Counted from the first letter of the stretch, positions 38,184-47,000 are shown. The stretch is DNA of 64,000 nucleotides from Mycobacterium kyorinense (GCF_002101735.1 NZ_LQPE01000003.1:19107-83106), one strand, 5' to 3'. Notes: generated by a model not told the origin, from the sequence alone. Program-made: numbers and translations.

Positions 38184-38975
38184 TCACACGATGTTCACTA
38201 TGTCGAGAAACCGGGCGCCGTAATCCTCGTCGCCGCTTATCGTCACGTCCCTGGTCCGCCAGTCGGCCCGTCGGGTACCCCACTCCGGGAACTCCACGGC
38301 GACACCGGCAATCGCGGCGGCAGCATCGGTGCTCTGCCCCGGCACTGCACGGTGGGCGTCTACAACCCAACTCCCCCCGCCCGGTCCACGCAAGGTAATG
38401 CCGATCGACCGGTCGAGCCACGCCGGCCGAGCAGCCTGCAATTGGTTGCTCAGCACCGCGAACATCCACTCGAGTATCACTGTCATCCGGGTGGCATCGG
38501 CGTCGGGCGCCGGTAGGCCGAGAGCCGCGGCAATGTCGTGCCGCAGATGCGTGTGTTGGTCGAACGTCATTGCGCCGGCGAGCAAAAGGCGGGCCGGGAA
38601 CTTGCCCAGCTCTCCCAATGGCATGCGTAGGCCGGCCAGCGGCGTCGACAAGGTCAGCCGCGCCGCAGTGATCAGGGTTCGGCTCCAGCGTTCGTACTCG
38701 GCGAGCGTCTGCGCCGGTGTCCAATCTCGACGCGCATCGACCAGAGCATCGTTAGTGCGCTCGATATCGTTGGTGCGCAGTACTTTCAATGACGCCGGCG
38801 TGAAGATGGAATGACACGCCGATCCCAAGTGCGCGACAACATCTTGCACCCGCCATCCCGCCGCCTTACTCGGCGTCTGCCATTGGTCGTCGTCGAGCTC
38901 GCGGCAGAACCCGATCACGTCGGCTCGTTCACGTCGCAGAGCGGAAACCCGGTCAGGTCGGGAAATGTCATCCAT
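38184..38975 (-). CDS. DinB-like/maleylpyruvate isomerase (mycothiol-dependent) N-terminal domain protein
   Basis: A 263-residue protein with a four-helix DinB_2/MDMPI_N domain: RVSALRRERADVIGFC, DDQWQTPSKAAGWRVQDVVAHLG and a further metal-type histidine in FDQHTHLRHDIA. Family members bind a divalent metal and use mycothiol to isomerise or transfer groups. The C-terminal part resembles an SCP2-like extension. The ATG at 38975 fits the family start. A 59-base gap separates it from the upstream LLM gene on the same strand. Its substrate is unknown. Confidence 0.8.
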   Translation of the reverse strand: MDDISRPDRVSALRRERADVIGFCRELDDDQWQTPSKAAGWRVQDVVAHLGSACHSIFTPASLKVLRTNDIERTNDALVDARRDWTPAQTLAEYERWSRTLITAARLTLSTPLAGLRMPLGELGKFPARLLLAGAMTFDQHTHLRHDIAAALGLPAPDADATRMTVILEWMFAVLSNQLQAARPAWLDRSIGITLRGPGGGSWVVDAHRAVPGQSTDAAAAIAGVAVEFPEWGTRRADWRTRDVTISGDEDYGARFLDIVNIV

Positions 38976-39034
38976 GGGCAAGCCTTCCGGCGATTGCCGC
39001 GAAGGATAGCACCTACCGCAGCGAGTGCAGAGCC

Positions 39035-40072
39035 TTATGAGCGGTATGCGGCGACGACGGGTTCGAGCTCCTCGGGTGTGGCGCCGTGCATGATCACCGC
39101 GTCGGCGCCGTAGTCGAATTCCTTGCGGATGCGTTCGACACATTGCGTCGCCGATCCGGTGGCCGACGGCTCCAGCCACTCGTCGGGAATCAGCGTCGCG
39201 ATGTGCTCGATCTGCTCGGGCGTGGCCTTGTGGTCGATGCCACCGGCTATCGACGTCACCACCTGGTCTTCCCGGAATCGTTGCAGCACAGCAGGATCCC
39301 AGCCGTTGGTCTGCACCATCAGATCGCCGTAGCCCTGCAGGTAGGTGGCCAGCCGCGCGACGGTCTTCTTCAGCCGCAGCTGTTCAGGAAGGTGGTCACC
39401 CACGGTCGCGAAGCACGACCACACCCGCACACTGGACGGGTCGCGGCCGGCCTTTTCCGCCGCGTCCTTGACGATTTTGACGCAGCGCTGCAACGTTTCC
39501 GGCGTGAAATAGGTGTGCAGGATGACGTCGTCGAACACGCGGCCGCCCAGCGCAAGCGACTTCGGTCCGAATGCCACCAGCGCCAGCCGGATATCCTCGT
39601 CGAAGTCGGGGTCGAGAAACAGCACTTGGTACTTGCCCATCGGGCCGTCGTGGTTGAAGATCACCTCGCCGTGCCACAGTCGGCGCATGACCTGGGCCCA
39701 GTCCTCCATCTGCGCGGTTGTCACTGCCGGGATGCCGAACGCGCTATAGATAGCGCCGATCCCGCGGCCGATCCCCAGCGTGAACCGTCCGCCGGAAAGC
39801 CGGTGCATCGTGGTCGCCCACGATGCGGTGATCAGCGGATGGCGGGTGTTGTGATTGGTTGCGGCGGTGGCGATCTGCATCCGGCTGGTCACCGCGCATG
39901 CCGCGCCGACGAGAGACGACGCTTCCTTGACGTTCCAGCGTTCGGAGATGAACGCGGTGCCGAAGCCCAACTCCTCGCCGCGGCGGGCCTCGTCCATCAA
40001 GGTCGCGGGCCCTTCACCGCCGGCGCCGGCCAGCAGGTAGCAACCCAGTTCGTCGAGAACCCGCTCGGTCAA
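39035..40072 (-). CDS. F420-dependent LLM-class oxidoreductase (TIGR03857-like)
   Basis: A 345-residue luciferase-fold F420 enzyme. DELGCYLLAGAG at the N-terminus, ELGFGTAFISERWNVKEA, GGRFTLGIGRGIGAIYSAFGI and FGPKSLALGGRVFDDVILHTYFTPE fit the actinobacterial TIGR03857 F420 family. The start at 40072 overlaps the alpha/beta-hydrolase gene by 59 bases; conservation of the LDELGCYLLAG segment supports it. It likely reduces or oxidises a ring or side-chain ketone of the substrate. Confidence 0.9.
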   Translation of the reverse strand: MTERVLDELGCYLLAGAGGEGPATLMDEARRGEELGFGTAFISERWNVKEASSLVGAACAVTSRMQIATAATNHNTRHPLITASWATTMHRLSGGRFTLGIGRGIGAIYSAFGIPAVTTAQMEDWAQVMRRLWHGEVIFNHDGPMGKYQVLFLDPDFDEDIRLALVAFGPKSLALGGRVFDDVILHTYFTPETLQRCVKIVKDAAEKAGRDPSSVRVWSCFATVGDHLPEQLRLKKTVARLATYLQGYGDLMVQTNGWDPAVLQRFREDQVVTSIAGGIDHKATPEQIEHIATLIPDEWLEPSATGSATQCVERIRKEFDYGADAVIMHGATPEELEPVVAAYRS

Positions 40073-41177
40073 TGCCTAACTCCTTCACTACCCCTCGCAA
40101 AAACCGCTCCGACACCGCCTGCACGCGGCGGGAGAAGATATGGCCGACGTGACTGCCGTCGTACCAATGGAACTGGCCACCCCACCGCGCCTGCAACGCC
40201 AGCGCCGGCTCGCGCATCGCCATCCGGTCATGCCACGCCCCGACGATGAGCCGGCGATGCGGCGGCGGCGCCGGTTCGACGGTCAGCGGGTCGATCACCG
40301 ACGTCAGCGCCGACACCACCGGTGACTCCAATAGCCGCCGGATACCGGAACGCTTCCCTCCCCAGCGTGCCAGGTGCTGCGCGATCATCGCGTTGAGACC
40401 CAGGATCGGCGTGTACAGCGCGGCGGCATCGACCCGCTTCTCGAAGTGTGACACCAGCGCCGCCACCGCACTGCCCATCGAAACCCCGGATACCACAACC
40501 GCTGTCGCCTGCGGCTGGACCCATTGCACGACGGCCCGAACCTCCGACACGGCGCGCATCATGCCGGCGACATTGGTCAGTGGATCCATGTCCGGGTAGG
40601 GCGGCCACTGACGACGGCGGCTGCCGTGGCCGGGCTGCACCGGTACCGCGACGTTGAAGCCAAGCCGTCGCTGCAGCCGGCCGGCCCGCGACACCAACAA
40701 GTCGTCGGGTCGGCCTTGGCCGGCGCCATGTACCCACACCAGCCACGGCCGCGGCCCGTCGCGGTGCCGGCACAGGTGCACTACTGCGGTCGCAGGACCA
40801 CCCAGGCCCGCCGCCGCCAGTGTGCTCGGCAGCGCGGGGTCGTGTTCGTAGGTCACCTGCTCGTAGGCGAGCATCCCGAGGCGACGACGCCGGATCGAGC
40901 GCACCCGCAGCGGTTGCGGGTCGGCGTGCGCACCGTCGGTTCCCAACGCCGACAGCTGCTCGGCCGCCGGGGTGCAGGCGTCCAGCGGCCGCACCGCCAG
41001 ATCGACCGGCATCAGCGAAAAACCGGCCAGCACAAGCTCGTCCATCACCACTTCGCCCAGCTGCCGCACACCGAGGGGCGATGCCGGGGACCAACCGTTC
41101 GATTCGGTGATACCGGACACCGCGCGCGGCAGCACCAGGGCCAGCTCGCGGCTGACATCGAGTGCGCGGTTGGTCAT
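40014..41177 (-). CDS. Alpha/beta-hydrolase-fold protein
   Basis: A 387-residue hydrolase. The nucleophile elbow is SGVSMGSAV (serine near residue 240), with an oxyanion-type VWVHGAGQG strand before it and HVGHIF near the C-terminus holding the likely catalytic histidine. The first 120 residues are not conserved in other hydrolases. It may cleave an ester or lactone of the substrate. It begins with an ATGA overlap after the epimerase-like gene and ends 59 bases inside the next gene. Confidence 0.85.
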   Translation of the reverse strand: MTNRALDVSRELALVLPRAVSGITESNGWSPASPLGVRQLGEVVMDELVLAGFSLMPVDLAVRPLDACTPAAEQLSALGTDGAHADPQPLRVRSIRRRRLGMLAYEQVTYEHDPALPSTLAAAGLGGPATAVVHLCRHRDGPRPWLVWVHGAGQGRPDDLLVSRAGRLQRRLGFNVAVPVQPGHGSRRRQWPPYPDMDPLTNVAGMMRAVSEVRAVVQWVQPQATAVVVSGVSMGSAVAALVSHFEKRVDAAALYTPILGLNAMIAQHLARWGGKRSGIRRLLESPVVSALTSVIDPLTVEPAPPPHRRLIVGAWHDRMAMREPALALQARWGGQFHWYDGSHVGHIFSRRVQAVSERFLRGVVKELGIDRAGSRRTGLLPAGRRRR

Positions 41178-42175
41178 CTATGCCTGCGCTCGATGTAGAA
41201 CTGCGCAGCCCGTCGCAAAGCAGCCGACGTCGGCCCGGGTTGCCAACCCAACTCACGGACCGCCTTGCTGTGATCCAGCGGCGAGGTCAGCCGCATCAGT
41301 CGCACCGTGGTGGCGTTCACCGGGAAATCGCGCCTCAGCAACTTGCCGCCCACGCTTGCCGCATAACCGAATGCACCAACCAGCGGCAACGGAACACCGA
41401 TGCGCGGCGGCTCTGCCCCGACGGCGTTGGCGGCGGTTTCGAGGGTTTCGCGCATGGTCATGAAGCTTTCGGAGACGATGTAGCGCTCACCGACGCGGCC
41501 GTGCTCCCCGGCCAACAGCAAGGCCGCGGCGGCATCTTCGATGCCGACCACTTCCGCCGCCACGCCCTTGACATACAACGGCATCTTCCCCATCGCGGCG
41601 CGCGCCACGAGCGAGCCGTGCGGCGTTGGCTGCCAGTCTCGCGGACCGTAGGTGTTCGAGACGCACATCGCGACAGTCGGCATTCCGCGTTCTCGCGCGT
41701 ACTGCAAAACCAGCTGCTCGGCCTGCAGGCGAGACTCGATATACGGCCCACCCTTGCCGTGCCAGTTGAACGGCGTGTCCTCGTCGGCCGGGGCGTCAGG
41801 AGAGCCGACCGCGACAGTGCCGATCGTGCTCAGGAACACGAAGCGGTGCAGGTTCACCCCGGCCGCAATGTCGAGGACGCGACGAAGCCCCTCGACATTC
41901 GTGGCGAACAGCGGAGTCGGATCGCGCAGCCAGGCACGGGCATCGACGACGCAGTAGTACACGACGTCGCGGTCTGCCATCGCACCGCGCACCGCCGGCT
42001 CGTCGAAGATGTCGCCGTAGTGACGCTCGACGTCCAAGTCGTCGATTCCCCGCGTCGAGCTGGTTCGCCGCAGCAGCACCCGCACGTCGTCGCCGCGCTC
42101 GACGAGTTGGCGGGTGACGTGCGAACCCACGAACCCACTGGCGCCCATGACGAGCGCTCGGGTGTGGTGTTCCAT
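41174..42175 (-). CDS. NAD-dependent epimerase/dehydratase-family (3-beta-HSD/DFR-like) dehydrogenase
   Basis: A 333-residue extended SDR. MGASGFVGSHV near residue 9 binds NAD(P), and the catalytic tyrosine and lysine are expected at YIESRLQAEQ, where the lysine is replaced by arginine (YxxxR), an oddity. The region FVFLSTIGTVA and NTYGPRDWQ fit dihydroflavonol-reductase or 3-beta-hydroxysteroid dehydrogenase-like proteins. The ATG at 42175 is supported by the operator just upstream; the longer frame to 42535 overlaps the divergent gene. First gene of a leftward operon of five genes. Confidence 0.85.
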   Translation of the reverse strand: MEHHTRALVMGASGFVGSHVTRQLVERGDDVRVLLRRTSSTRGIDDLDVERHYGDIFDEPAVRGAMADRDVVYYCVVDARAWLRDPTPLFATNVEGLRRVLDIAAGVNLHRFVFLSTIGTVAVGSPDAPADEDTPFNWHGKGGPYIESRLQAEQLVLQYARERGMPTVAMCVSNTYGPRDWQPTPHGSLVARAAMGKMPLYVKGVAAEVVGIEDAAAALLLAGEHGRVGERYIVSESFMTMRETLETAANAVGAEPPRIGVPLPLVGAFGYAASVGGKLLRRDFPVNATTVRLMRLTSPLDHSKAVRELGWQPGPTSAALRRAAQFYIERRHR

Positions 42176-42208
42176 CGCTGCTCCCACGGCCGGCCGTCTG
42201 TCGGATGT

Positions 42209-42227
42209 TACTGTAGCGATTACAGTA
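42209..42227. promoter_or_regulatory. 19-bp operator candidate, site 2 (perfect)
   Basis: TACTGTA-GCGAT-TACAGTA, a perfect 7-bp inverted repeat with a 5-base spacer, lies between divergent starts at 42175 and 42252. The same sequence design is at 49912-49930. Confidence 0.8.
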
Positions 42228-42251
42228 TCGCTACCGGCCGCAGGAGCGTCG

Positions 42252-43131
42252 ATGAAGTACACGCTGGAATACCCCAGCGAACTTCCCGATGCAGTCGAGG
42301 ATTTCCTGCGACCGGACGTGATTCGCGACGTCGTGGTGCAGGCCGAGGCGGCAGGATTTTCGGCGGTGGCGCTGAGCGAACACCCAGCGCCGTCGGTCAA
42401 GTGGCGCCGCAACGGCGGACACAACACGCTGGACCCGATCGCGGCGTTGAGCTTCATGGCCGCAGTGACGAGCAACGTCAAGCTGATGACCAACCTGTAC
42501 GTGCTGCCGTTTCGCAACCCGTATCTGTCGGCCAAAGCGCTGGACAGCCTCGACGTGGTCTCCGGCGGCCGATTGATCGCCGGCGTCGGTGCAGGTTACC
42601 TGCGCTCGGAGTTCTCCGCGATGGGCGTCGACTTCGACCGGCGCGCCGAGCTGCTCGACGAAGCGCTCCGCGCGCTGCGGTCGATCTGGACCGATCCCGA
42701 AACTCCGGTCAGCGGCAGCGGTTTCGACGCGGTCGGACCGGTGTGGCTCCAGCCTCCGGCGCAACGGCCGCACCCGCCGATCTGGATCGGCGGCAACGGC
42801 AAGGCCGCGTTGCGCCGCGTCGTCGAGCACGGAACCGGCTGGATGCCGCTGATCACCTCGGCGGGAATGGCGTCCGGTGATCCGCACTGCGGCCATCGAG
42901 GACGCCGCGCAATTCGGCGTGGTCCTCGACGAGCTGCGCGGACGGCTGGCCGACGCCGGCCGCGATCCGATGTCGGTCGACGTCCAGGTGGTCTGTCCGC
43001 ACATCGACCTCGACGACGACGCATCGCTGCGGCATGCGCTCGAGGTGCTCGACGAGTTGGCCGGCTCCAGCCCGCGGGCCGCGCTGGACTTCATCACGTT
43101 CTTCGGCGAAGCGGTCGAGCGCCGAGCGTGA
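42252..43131 (+). pseudogene. F420-dependent LLM-class oxidoreductase with a one-base frameshift
   Basis: The gene starts at the ATG 42252 (MKYTLEYPSELPDAVEDF, GAGYLRSEFSAMGVDF, PPIWIGGNGKAALRR) and reads as a TIGR03619-like LLM enzyme. At about 42876-42878 the frame changes: after ITSAGMAS the continuing family sequence IRTAAIEDAAQFGVVLDEL is one frame over and runs to TGA at 43129-43131. The total of 880 bases is one more than a multiple of three, as expected for a single inserted G in tccggtgatcc. Without it the protein would be 292 residues. The uncorrected frame would read through 43631 without similarity. It could be a sequencing error or a real loss. Confidence 0.8.
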
Positions 43132-43179
43132 AACTGTTGCGAAAATCGCCGCAGAATATCGCAACAGCTTCACGCTCGG
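43122..43179. terminator. Inverted repeat spanning two convergent stop codons
   Basis: Arms at 43122-43142 and 43159-43179 pair at 20 of 21 positions around a 16-base loop. The left arm contains the TGA of the LLM gene (43129-43131) and the right arm the TGA of the NTF2-like gene (43170-43172). It is probably a bidirectional terminator. Confidence 0.65.
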
Positions 43180-43613
43180 TGATCGGGAACCACCCGCAGA
43201 ATGGTCCGGGTCAAATGCAGGGTCTTGATCCGCCACGCACCGTCCCGCTTGACGTAGGTCTCGTGGTAGTGGCCGGCGCCGTGCAACTCGCGGCCATCGG
43301 GAAAGATCAGCCAGTCCTCCATCGCCCAGATACCGGTTGCGGTGGTGGCCGAGGTGAGCGTGAGCTCCGGCGTGTGGCAGTGGTGCATGGTCGCCACGCC
43401 CTCGAGGCCGCCCATCACCGTGGGAGCGAAGTTGTCGACGCCCTCGATCGGTGGGGCCGTCAGCGGGTCGACGCCGCCGGTGGACACCGCCATGTCCAGC
43501 GTGACCACCACATCGCTGGTGAACACACTGCGCCACGAGTCGAGGTCCTTGGTGTCCAGGAATCGGCAGTAGCGCGCCTTCAACTGCCGGATCGCCTCGA
43601 GTTCGTCGTCCAC
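43170..43613 (-). CDS. SnoaL/NTF2-like polyketide cyclase or hydroxylase-type small protein
   Basis: A 147-residue cone-shaped alpha+beta barrel protein of the SnoaL_4/NTF2-like class. AIRQLKARYCRFLDTKDLDSW, FTSDVVVTLD, MHHCHTPELTL and AWRIKTLHLTRT are the conserved helices and strands. Members isomerise or hydrate steroids and polyketides, or bind small ligands. The start is a GTG at 43613 or the adjacent GTG at 43616, after AAAGGAGG. It is divergent from the Rieske oxygenase gene with operator site 3 between them. Confidence 0.8.
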   Translation of the reverse strand: MDDELEAIRQLKARYCRFLDTKDLDSWRSVFTSDVVVTLDMAVSTGGVDPLTAPPIEGVDNFAPTVMGGLEGVATMHHCHTPELTLTSATTATGIWAMEDWLIFPDGRELHGAGHYHETYVKRDGAWRIKTLHLTRTILRVVPDHRA

Positions 43614-43637
43614 CACGCCTCCTTTACCTGAAACCAC

Positions 43638-43656
43638 TACCGTAATGTCCTTAGTA
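43638..43656. promoter_or_regulatory. 19-bp operator candidate, site 3 (degenerate)
   Basis: TACCGTA-ATGTC-CTTAGTA agrees with the consensus at 10 of 14 arm positions and lies between divergent genes starting at 43613 and 43685. On its own it would be weak evidence; position and spacing match the other sites. Confidence 0.4.
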
Positions 43657-43684
43657 TCGGCGCACGGATGCGGGAGGCGACGAC

Positions 43685-44677
43685 GTGTTGGTCCCATTCA
43701 CCTGGAAGGTCACCGGCTGGTTCATGATCGGCTGGTCACCGGAGTTCCCGATCGGTGAGGTCAGGCCGCTGCACTACTTCGGCGAGGACATGGTGGCCTA
43801 CCGCGACGAGGGCGGTGAGCTCCATGTCCTCGAAGCGCACTGCAAGCACCTCGGCGCGCACATCGGCCACGGCGGCAAAGTGGTCGGCGACTGCGTCGAG
43901 TGCCCCTTCCACGGCTGGCGCTGGGGGCCCGACGGCTGCAACAAATACATTCCGTATCAGCCGGACCGGCCCAACCGCGCACTCAAGCTGCGCGTCTACC
44001 CGGTCATGGAACAGCATGACTGCGTGTTCATCTGGCATCAACCGCACGGCAAAGAGCCGCAGTGGGAGATGCCGGACATCTTCGGCAAGTTCCCGCAATT
44101 TGAAACCGACCCCGCGGCCTACTACCGCGCGTACCCGGAATTCTCAAGGCGTGCGCAACGCGAACCGGTGCACCCGCAGATCGTGGCCGAAAACGCCCCG
44201 GACAGCGCCCATTTCGAGTACGTCCACCACGCGACGGTGACGCCCCGGGTGCTGGACTGGAAAATCGTGGACCACGAGTGGCAGTTCGTCGCCGGTTGGC
44301 CGGACGCCAGCAGCGACAACCCCGACGATCTCGCGCTCCGGTTCCACAGTCACCTGTTCGGACTGGGCGGAGCGATCAGCGTCTTCGAGGGCGCGCAGAA
44401 CCACCGGCTGATCTTCACCTGCACGCCGGTCGACGACGAGTGTTCCGACCTGTTCTACTCCATCTGGTGGCCACGCAACCCTGGCGACACCGCCGACGTG
44501 CCGTCCGGAAAGCTACGCGAGGTCATTGAAAAGCAGTTTCTGTCCACCGTCTTCGACGACCTGCAAATCTGGCGCTACCAGAAGTACGTCGAGCACCCGC
44601 CGCTGTCCAAAACCGACGCGAAAGGCTATATGGCGCTGCGGAAGTGGGCGGCACAGTTCTACGACGTTCCGGCATGA
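43685..44677 (+). CDS. Rieske non-heme iron oxygenase, KshA-like
   Basis: A 330-residue terminal oxygenase. The Rieske 2Fe-2S ligands are C53 and H55 in CKHLGAHIG and C73 and H76 in CPFHGW. The mononuclear iron site is in ENAPDSAHFEYVHH (about residues 169-183). It resembles the 3-ketosteroid 9-alpha-hydroxylase oxygenase KshA and related ring hydroxylases of mycobacteria; the ferredoxin reductase partner is not in the window. The GTG at 43685, with GGGAGG upstream, is the start; a TTG follows at 43688. It opens an operon with the isochorismatase-like, FadD and unknown genes. Confidence 0.92.
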   Translation: MLVPFTWKVTGWFMIGWSPEFPIGEVRPLHYFGEDMVAYRDEGGELHVLEAHCKHLGAHIGHGGKVVGDCVECPFHGWRWGPDGCNKYIPYQPDRPNRALKLRVYPVMEQHDCVFIWHQPHGKEPQWEMPDIFGKFPQFETDPAAYYRAYPEFSRRAQREPVHPQIVAENAPDSAHFEYVHHATVTPRVLDWKIVDHEWQFVAGWPDASSDNPDDLALRFHSHLFGLGGAISVFEGAQNHRLIFTCTPVDDECSDLFYSIWWPRNPGDTADVPSGKLREVIEKQFLSTVFDDLQIWRYQKYVEHPPLSKTDAKGYMALRKWAAQFYDVPA

Positions 44678-45342
44678 CAGCGCTCGGCGAGCTCGCGGCC
44701 CCCGCCCACACCGCGATCATCACCCAGGAGTGCCAGGGCGCGGTGATCGGGCCCGACGCCGGGCTGCCCGTGCTGGCGAAGGAGGCCCGCCGCGTAGCGC
44801 TGCCCAACATCGTGCGGCTGCTGCCGGCGGCGCGGGCGGCCGGAGTGCGGGTCGTGCACTGCCTGGTGCAGCGACGGCCCGACGGGCTCGGCTCCAACCA
44901 CAACGCCAAGATCTTCGCGATCGGCCGCGGCGACGTCGACATCGCGCCGGGCACGCCCGGAGCGTCCCTGCTGCCCGAATTGGGTTCGGAGCCAACCGAT
45001 TTGGTGCTGAGCCGCTGGCACGGCGTCGGGCCGATGGGCGGCACCGACCTCGACGCGATCCTGCGCAACCTCGGGGTGTCCACCATCGTCGTGGTCGGGG
45101 TGTCGCTCAACATCGCCATCCCCAACGTCGTGATGGACGCCGTCAACGCCGCCTACCGCGTCGTCGTACCGCGCGATGCGGTTGCCGGCATCCCGGCCGA
45201 ATACGGCGCTGCGGTCATCGACAACACGCTGTCGCTGCTCACCACCGTCACCACGACCGACGAACTGCTCAGGGCATGGAATACGCCGTCACGTGGGCGG
45301 CAACAACGCAGTGCACAGCGGCGTGATACGACTGTTCTATGA
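44674..45342 (+). CDS. Isochorismatase-fold cysteine hydrolase lacking the catalytic cysteine
   Basis: A 222-residue protein with the isochorismatase fold: TAIITQECQGAVIG at the N-terminus, GGTDLDAILRNLGVSTIVVVGVSLNIAIPN in the core. In active members the last segment has a cysteine (…NxCV…); here the position is alanine (LNIAIPN), and the early aspartate appears as glutamate (TQECQ). It is therefore probably a non-hydrolytic variant or uses different chemistry. Start ATG 44674 overlaps the Rieske stop, and its own stop overlaps the FadD start, so it belongs firmly to the operon. Confidence 0.83.
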   Translation: MTALGELAAPAHTAIITQECQGAVIGPDAGLPVLAKEARRVALPNIVRLLPAARAAGVRVVHCLVQRRPDGLGSNHNAKIFAIGRGDVDIAPGTPGASLLPELGSEPTDLVLSRWHGVGPMGGTDLDAILRNLGVSTIVVVGVSLNIAIPNVVMDAVNAAYRVVVPRDAVAGIPAEYGAAVIDNTLSLLTTVTTTDELLRAWNTPSRGRQQRSAQRRDTTVL

Positions 45343-47000
45343 CTGGCTCTGAGACCGTAACCCAGTTCACGGTGCCACAGGTTGCGGCGGCCGTCGCCGC
45401 GGCGATCCCGGACCGCGAGTTCGTTGTCCAGGGCGACAAGCGCTACACGTACGCGCAGATCCTCGAGCGGTCCAACCGGCTCGCGACCTATCTGCATTCG
45501 CGTGGGCTCGGCTGCCGCACCGAACGCTCGGCGCTGGCCGGGCACGAGGTGGGCCAGGACCTCGTCGGGCTCTACGCCTACAACGGAAACGAATTCGTCG
45601 AAGGACTGCTCGGCGCCTTCACAGCGCGGGTGGCCCCGTTCAACGTCAACTTCCGCTATGTCAAGAGCGAGTTGCAGTACCTGCTCGCCGACGCCGGCGC
45701 GACCGCCCTGATCTACCACGCCGCGTTCGCGCCGCGGGTGGCCGAGGTGCTGCCTGACCTTCCGCAGCTGCGTGTGCTCATCCAGATCGCCGACGACTCC
45801 GGTAACGACTTGATTTATGGCGCAGTCGATTACGAGAAGGTCGTCGGATCCAGCTCGCCGACCCCACCTCCAGTGCAACACTCGCCCGACGACCTGTACG
45901 TGCTCTACACCGGCGGCACCACCGGGATGCCGAAAGGCGTCCTGTGGCGCCAGCACGACATCTTCATGACGTCGTTCGGCGGGCGAAATCTGGTGACGGG
46001 TGAGCCTTTCGGCTCTCTTGACGAGATCGTCGCGGGGGTCACGGCCGGGCCGGGCACCAAGCTTATGGTGTTGCCGCCGCTGATCCACGGCGCCGCGCAG
46101 TGGACGGTGATGACGGCGCTGACCACCGGACAGACCGTCGTATTCCCCTCGGTCGTCGACCATTTGGACGGCGACGACGTGGTCCGCACGATCGAACGCG
46201 AGAAGGTGTCGGTGGTGACGGTGGTCGGTGACGCGGTGGCCCGGCCCCTGCTCGCCGCCATCGAAAAGGGCATCGCGGACGTGTCGTCGCTGGCGGTGAT
46301 CGCCAACGGCGGTGCGTTGCTGACCCCTTACGTCAAGCAGCGATTGATCGAAGCACTGCCCCACGCGATGGTCGTCGACGGCGTCGGATCGTCGGAGACA
46401 GGCGCCCAGATGAGTCATCTGTCGGCGACGGGGGCGGTGTCGACCGGCACGTTCAACCCCGGCCCGGATACCTTCGTCGTCGCCGAAGATCTCGGCTCGG
46501 TACTGGAGCCCGGCCACGACGGCATGGGCTGGCTCGCGCAGCGCGGCTATGTGCCGCTGGGCTACAAGGGCGACGCCGCCAAGACTGCCAAGACCTTCCC
46601 GGTCATCGACGGCGTTCGTTACGCGGTTCCGGGCGATCGGGCATGCCACCGCGAAGACGGCTCGGTCGAGCTGCTGGGCCGCGACTCGGTGTGCATCAAC
46701 TCCGGCGGCGAGAAGATCTTCGTCGAAGAGGTCGAGACGGCGATCGCGTCACATCCCGCAGTGGCCGACGTGGTGGTCGCCGGACGGCCGAGCGAACGGT
46801 GGGGCCAGGAGGTCGTCGCCGTCGTCGCGCTCGGCGAGGGCACACAAGCCGAGGCCGAGGAATTGATTGCGCACGCCGCAAAGTCGTTGGCGCGCTACAA
46901 GCTTCCTAAAGCTGTCGTGTTCCGGCCGGTCATCGAGCGCAGTCCGGCGGGCAAGGCCGACTACCGCTGGGCGCGCGAACAGGCGATCAGCGACAGCTAG
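45339..47000 (+). CDS. Acyl-CoA synthetase (FadD-type, AMP-forming)
   Basis: A 553-residue adenylate-forming ligase. The P-loop VLYTGGTTGMPKGV lies at about 187-200, a GVGSSETGAQMS motif about 345, and the C-terminal hinge and lysine segment CINSGGEKIFVEEVE and SPAGKADYRWA follow. The LWRQHDIF after the P-loop is seen in FadD17/FadD19-like enzymes that activate steroid or other bulky carboxylic acids. It would make the CoA ester that feeds the dehydrogenase, hydratase and thiolase steps of this cluster. It overlaps the previous stop by ATGA. Confidence 0.92.
   Translation: MTGSETVTQFTVPQVAAAVAAAIPDREFVVQGDKRYTYAQILERSNRLATYLHSRGLGCRTERSALAGHEVGQDLVGLYAYNGNEFVEGLLGAFTARVAPFNVNFRYVKSELQYLLADAGATALIYHAAFAPRVAEVLPDLPQLRVLIQIADDSGNDLIYGAVDYEKVVGSSSPTPPPVQHSPDDLYVLYTGGTTGMPKGVLWRQHDIFMTSFGGRNLVTGEPFGSLDEIVAGVTAGPGTKLMVLPPLIHGAAQWTVMTALTTGQTVVFPSVVDHLDGDDVVRTIEREKVSVVTVVGDAVARPLLAAIEKGIADVSSLAVIANGGALLTPYVKQRLIEALPHAMVVDGVGSSETGAQMSHLSATGAVSTGTFNPGPDTFVVAEDLGSVLEPGHDGMGWLAQRGYVPLGYKGDAAKTAKTFPVIDGVRYAVPGDRACHREDGSVELLGRDSVCINSGGEKIFVEEVETAIASHPAVADVVVAGRPSERWGQEVVAVVALGEGTQAEAEELIAHAAKSLARYKLPKAVVFRPVIERSPAGKADYRWAREQAISDS

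Noticed and set aside
42879..43631. Continuation of the LLM frame beyond the frameshift
   Set aside because: The downstream text has no LLM similarity and crosses the convergent NTF2-like gene; the true continuation is one frame over.
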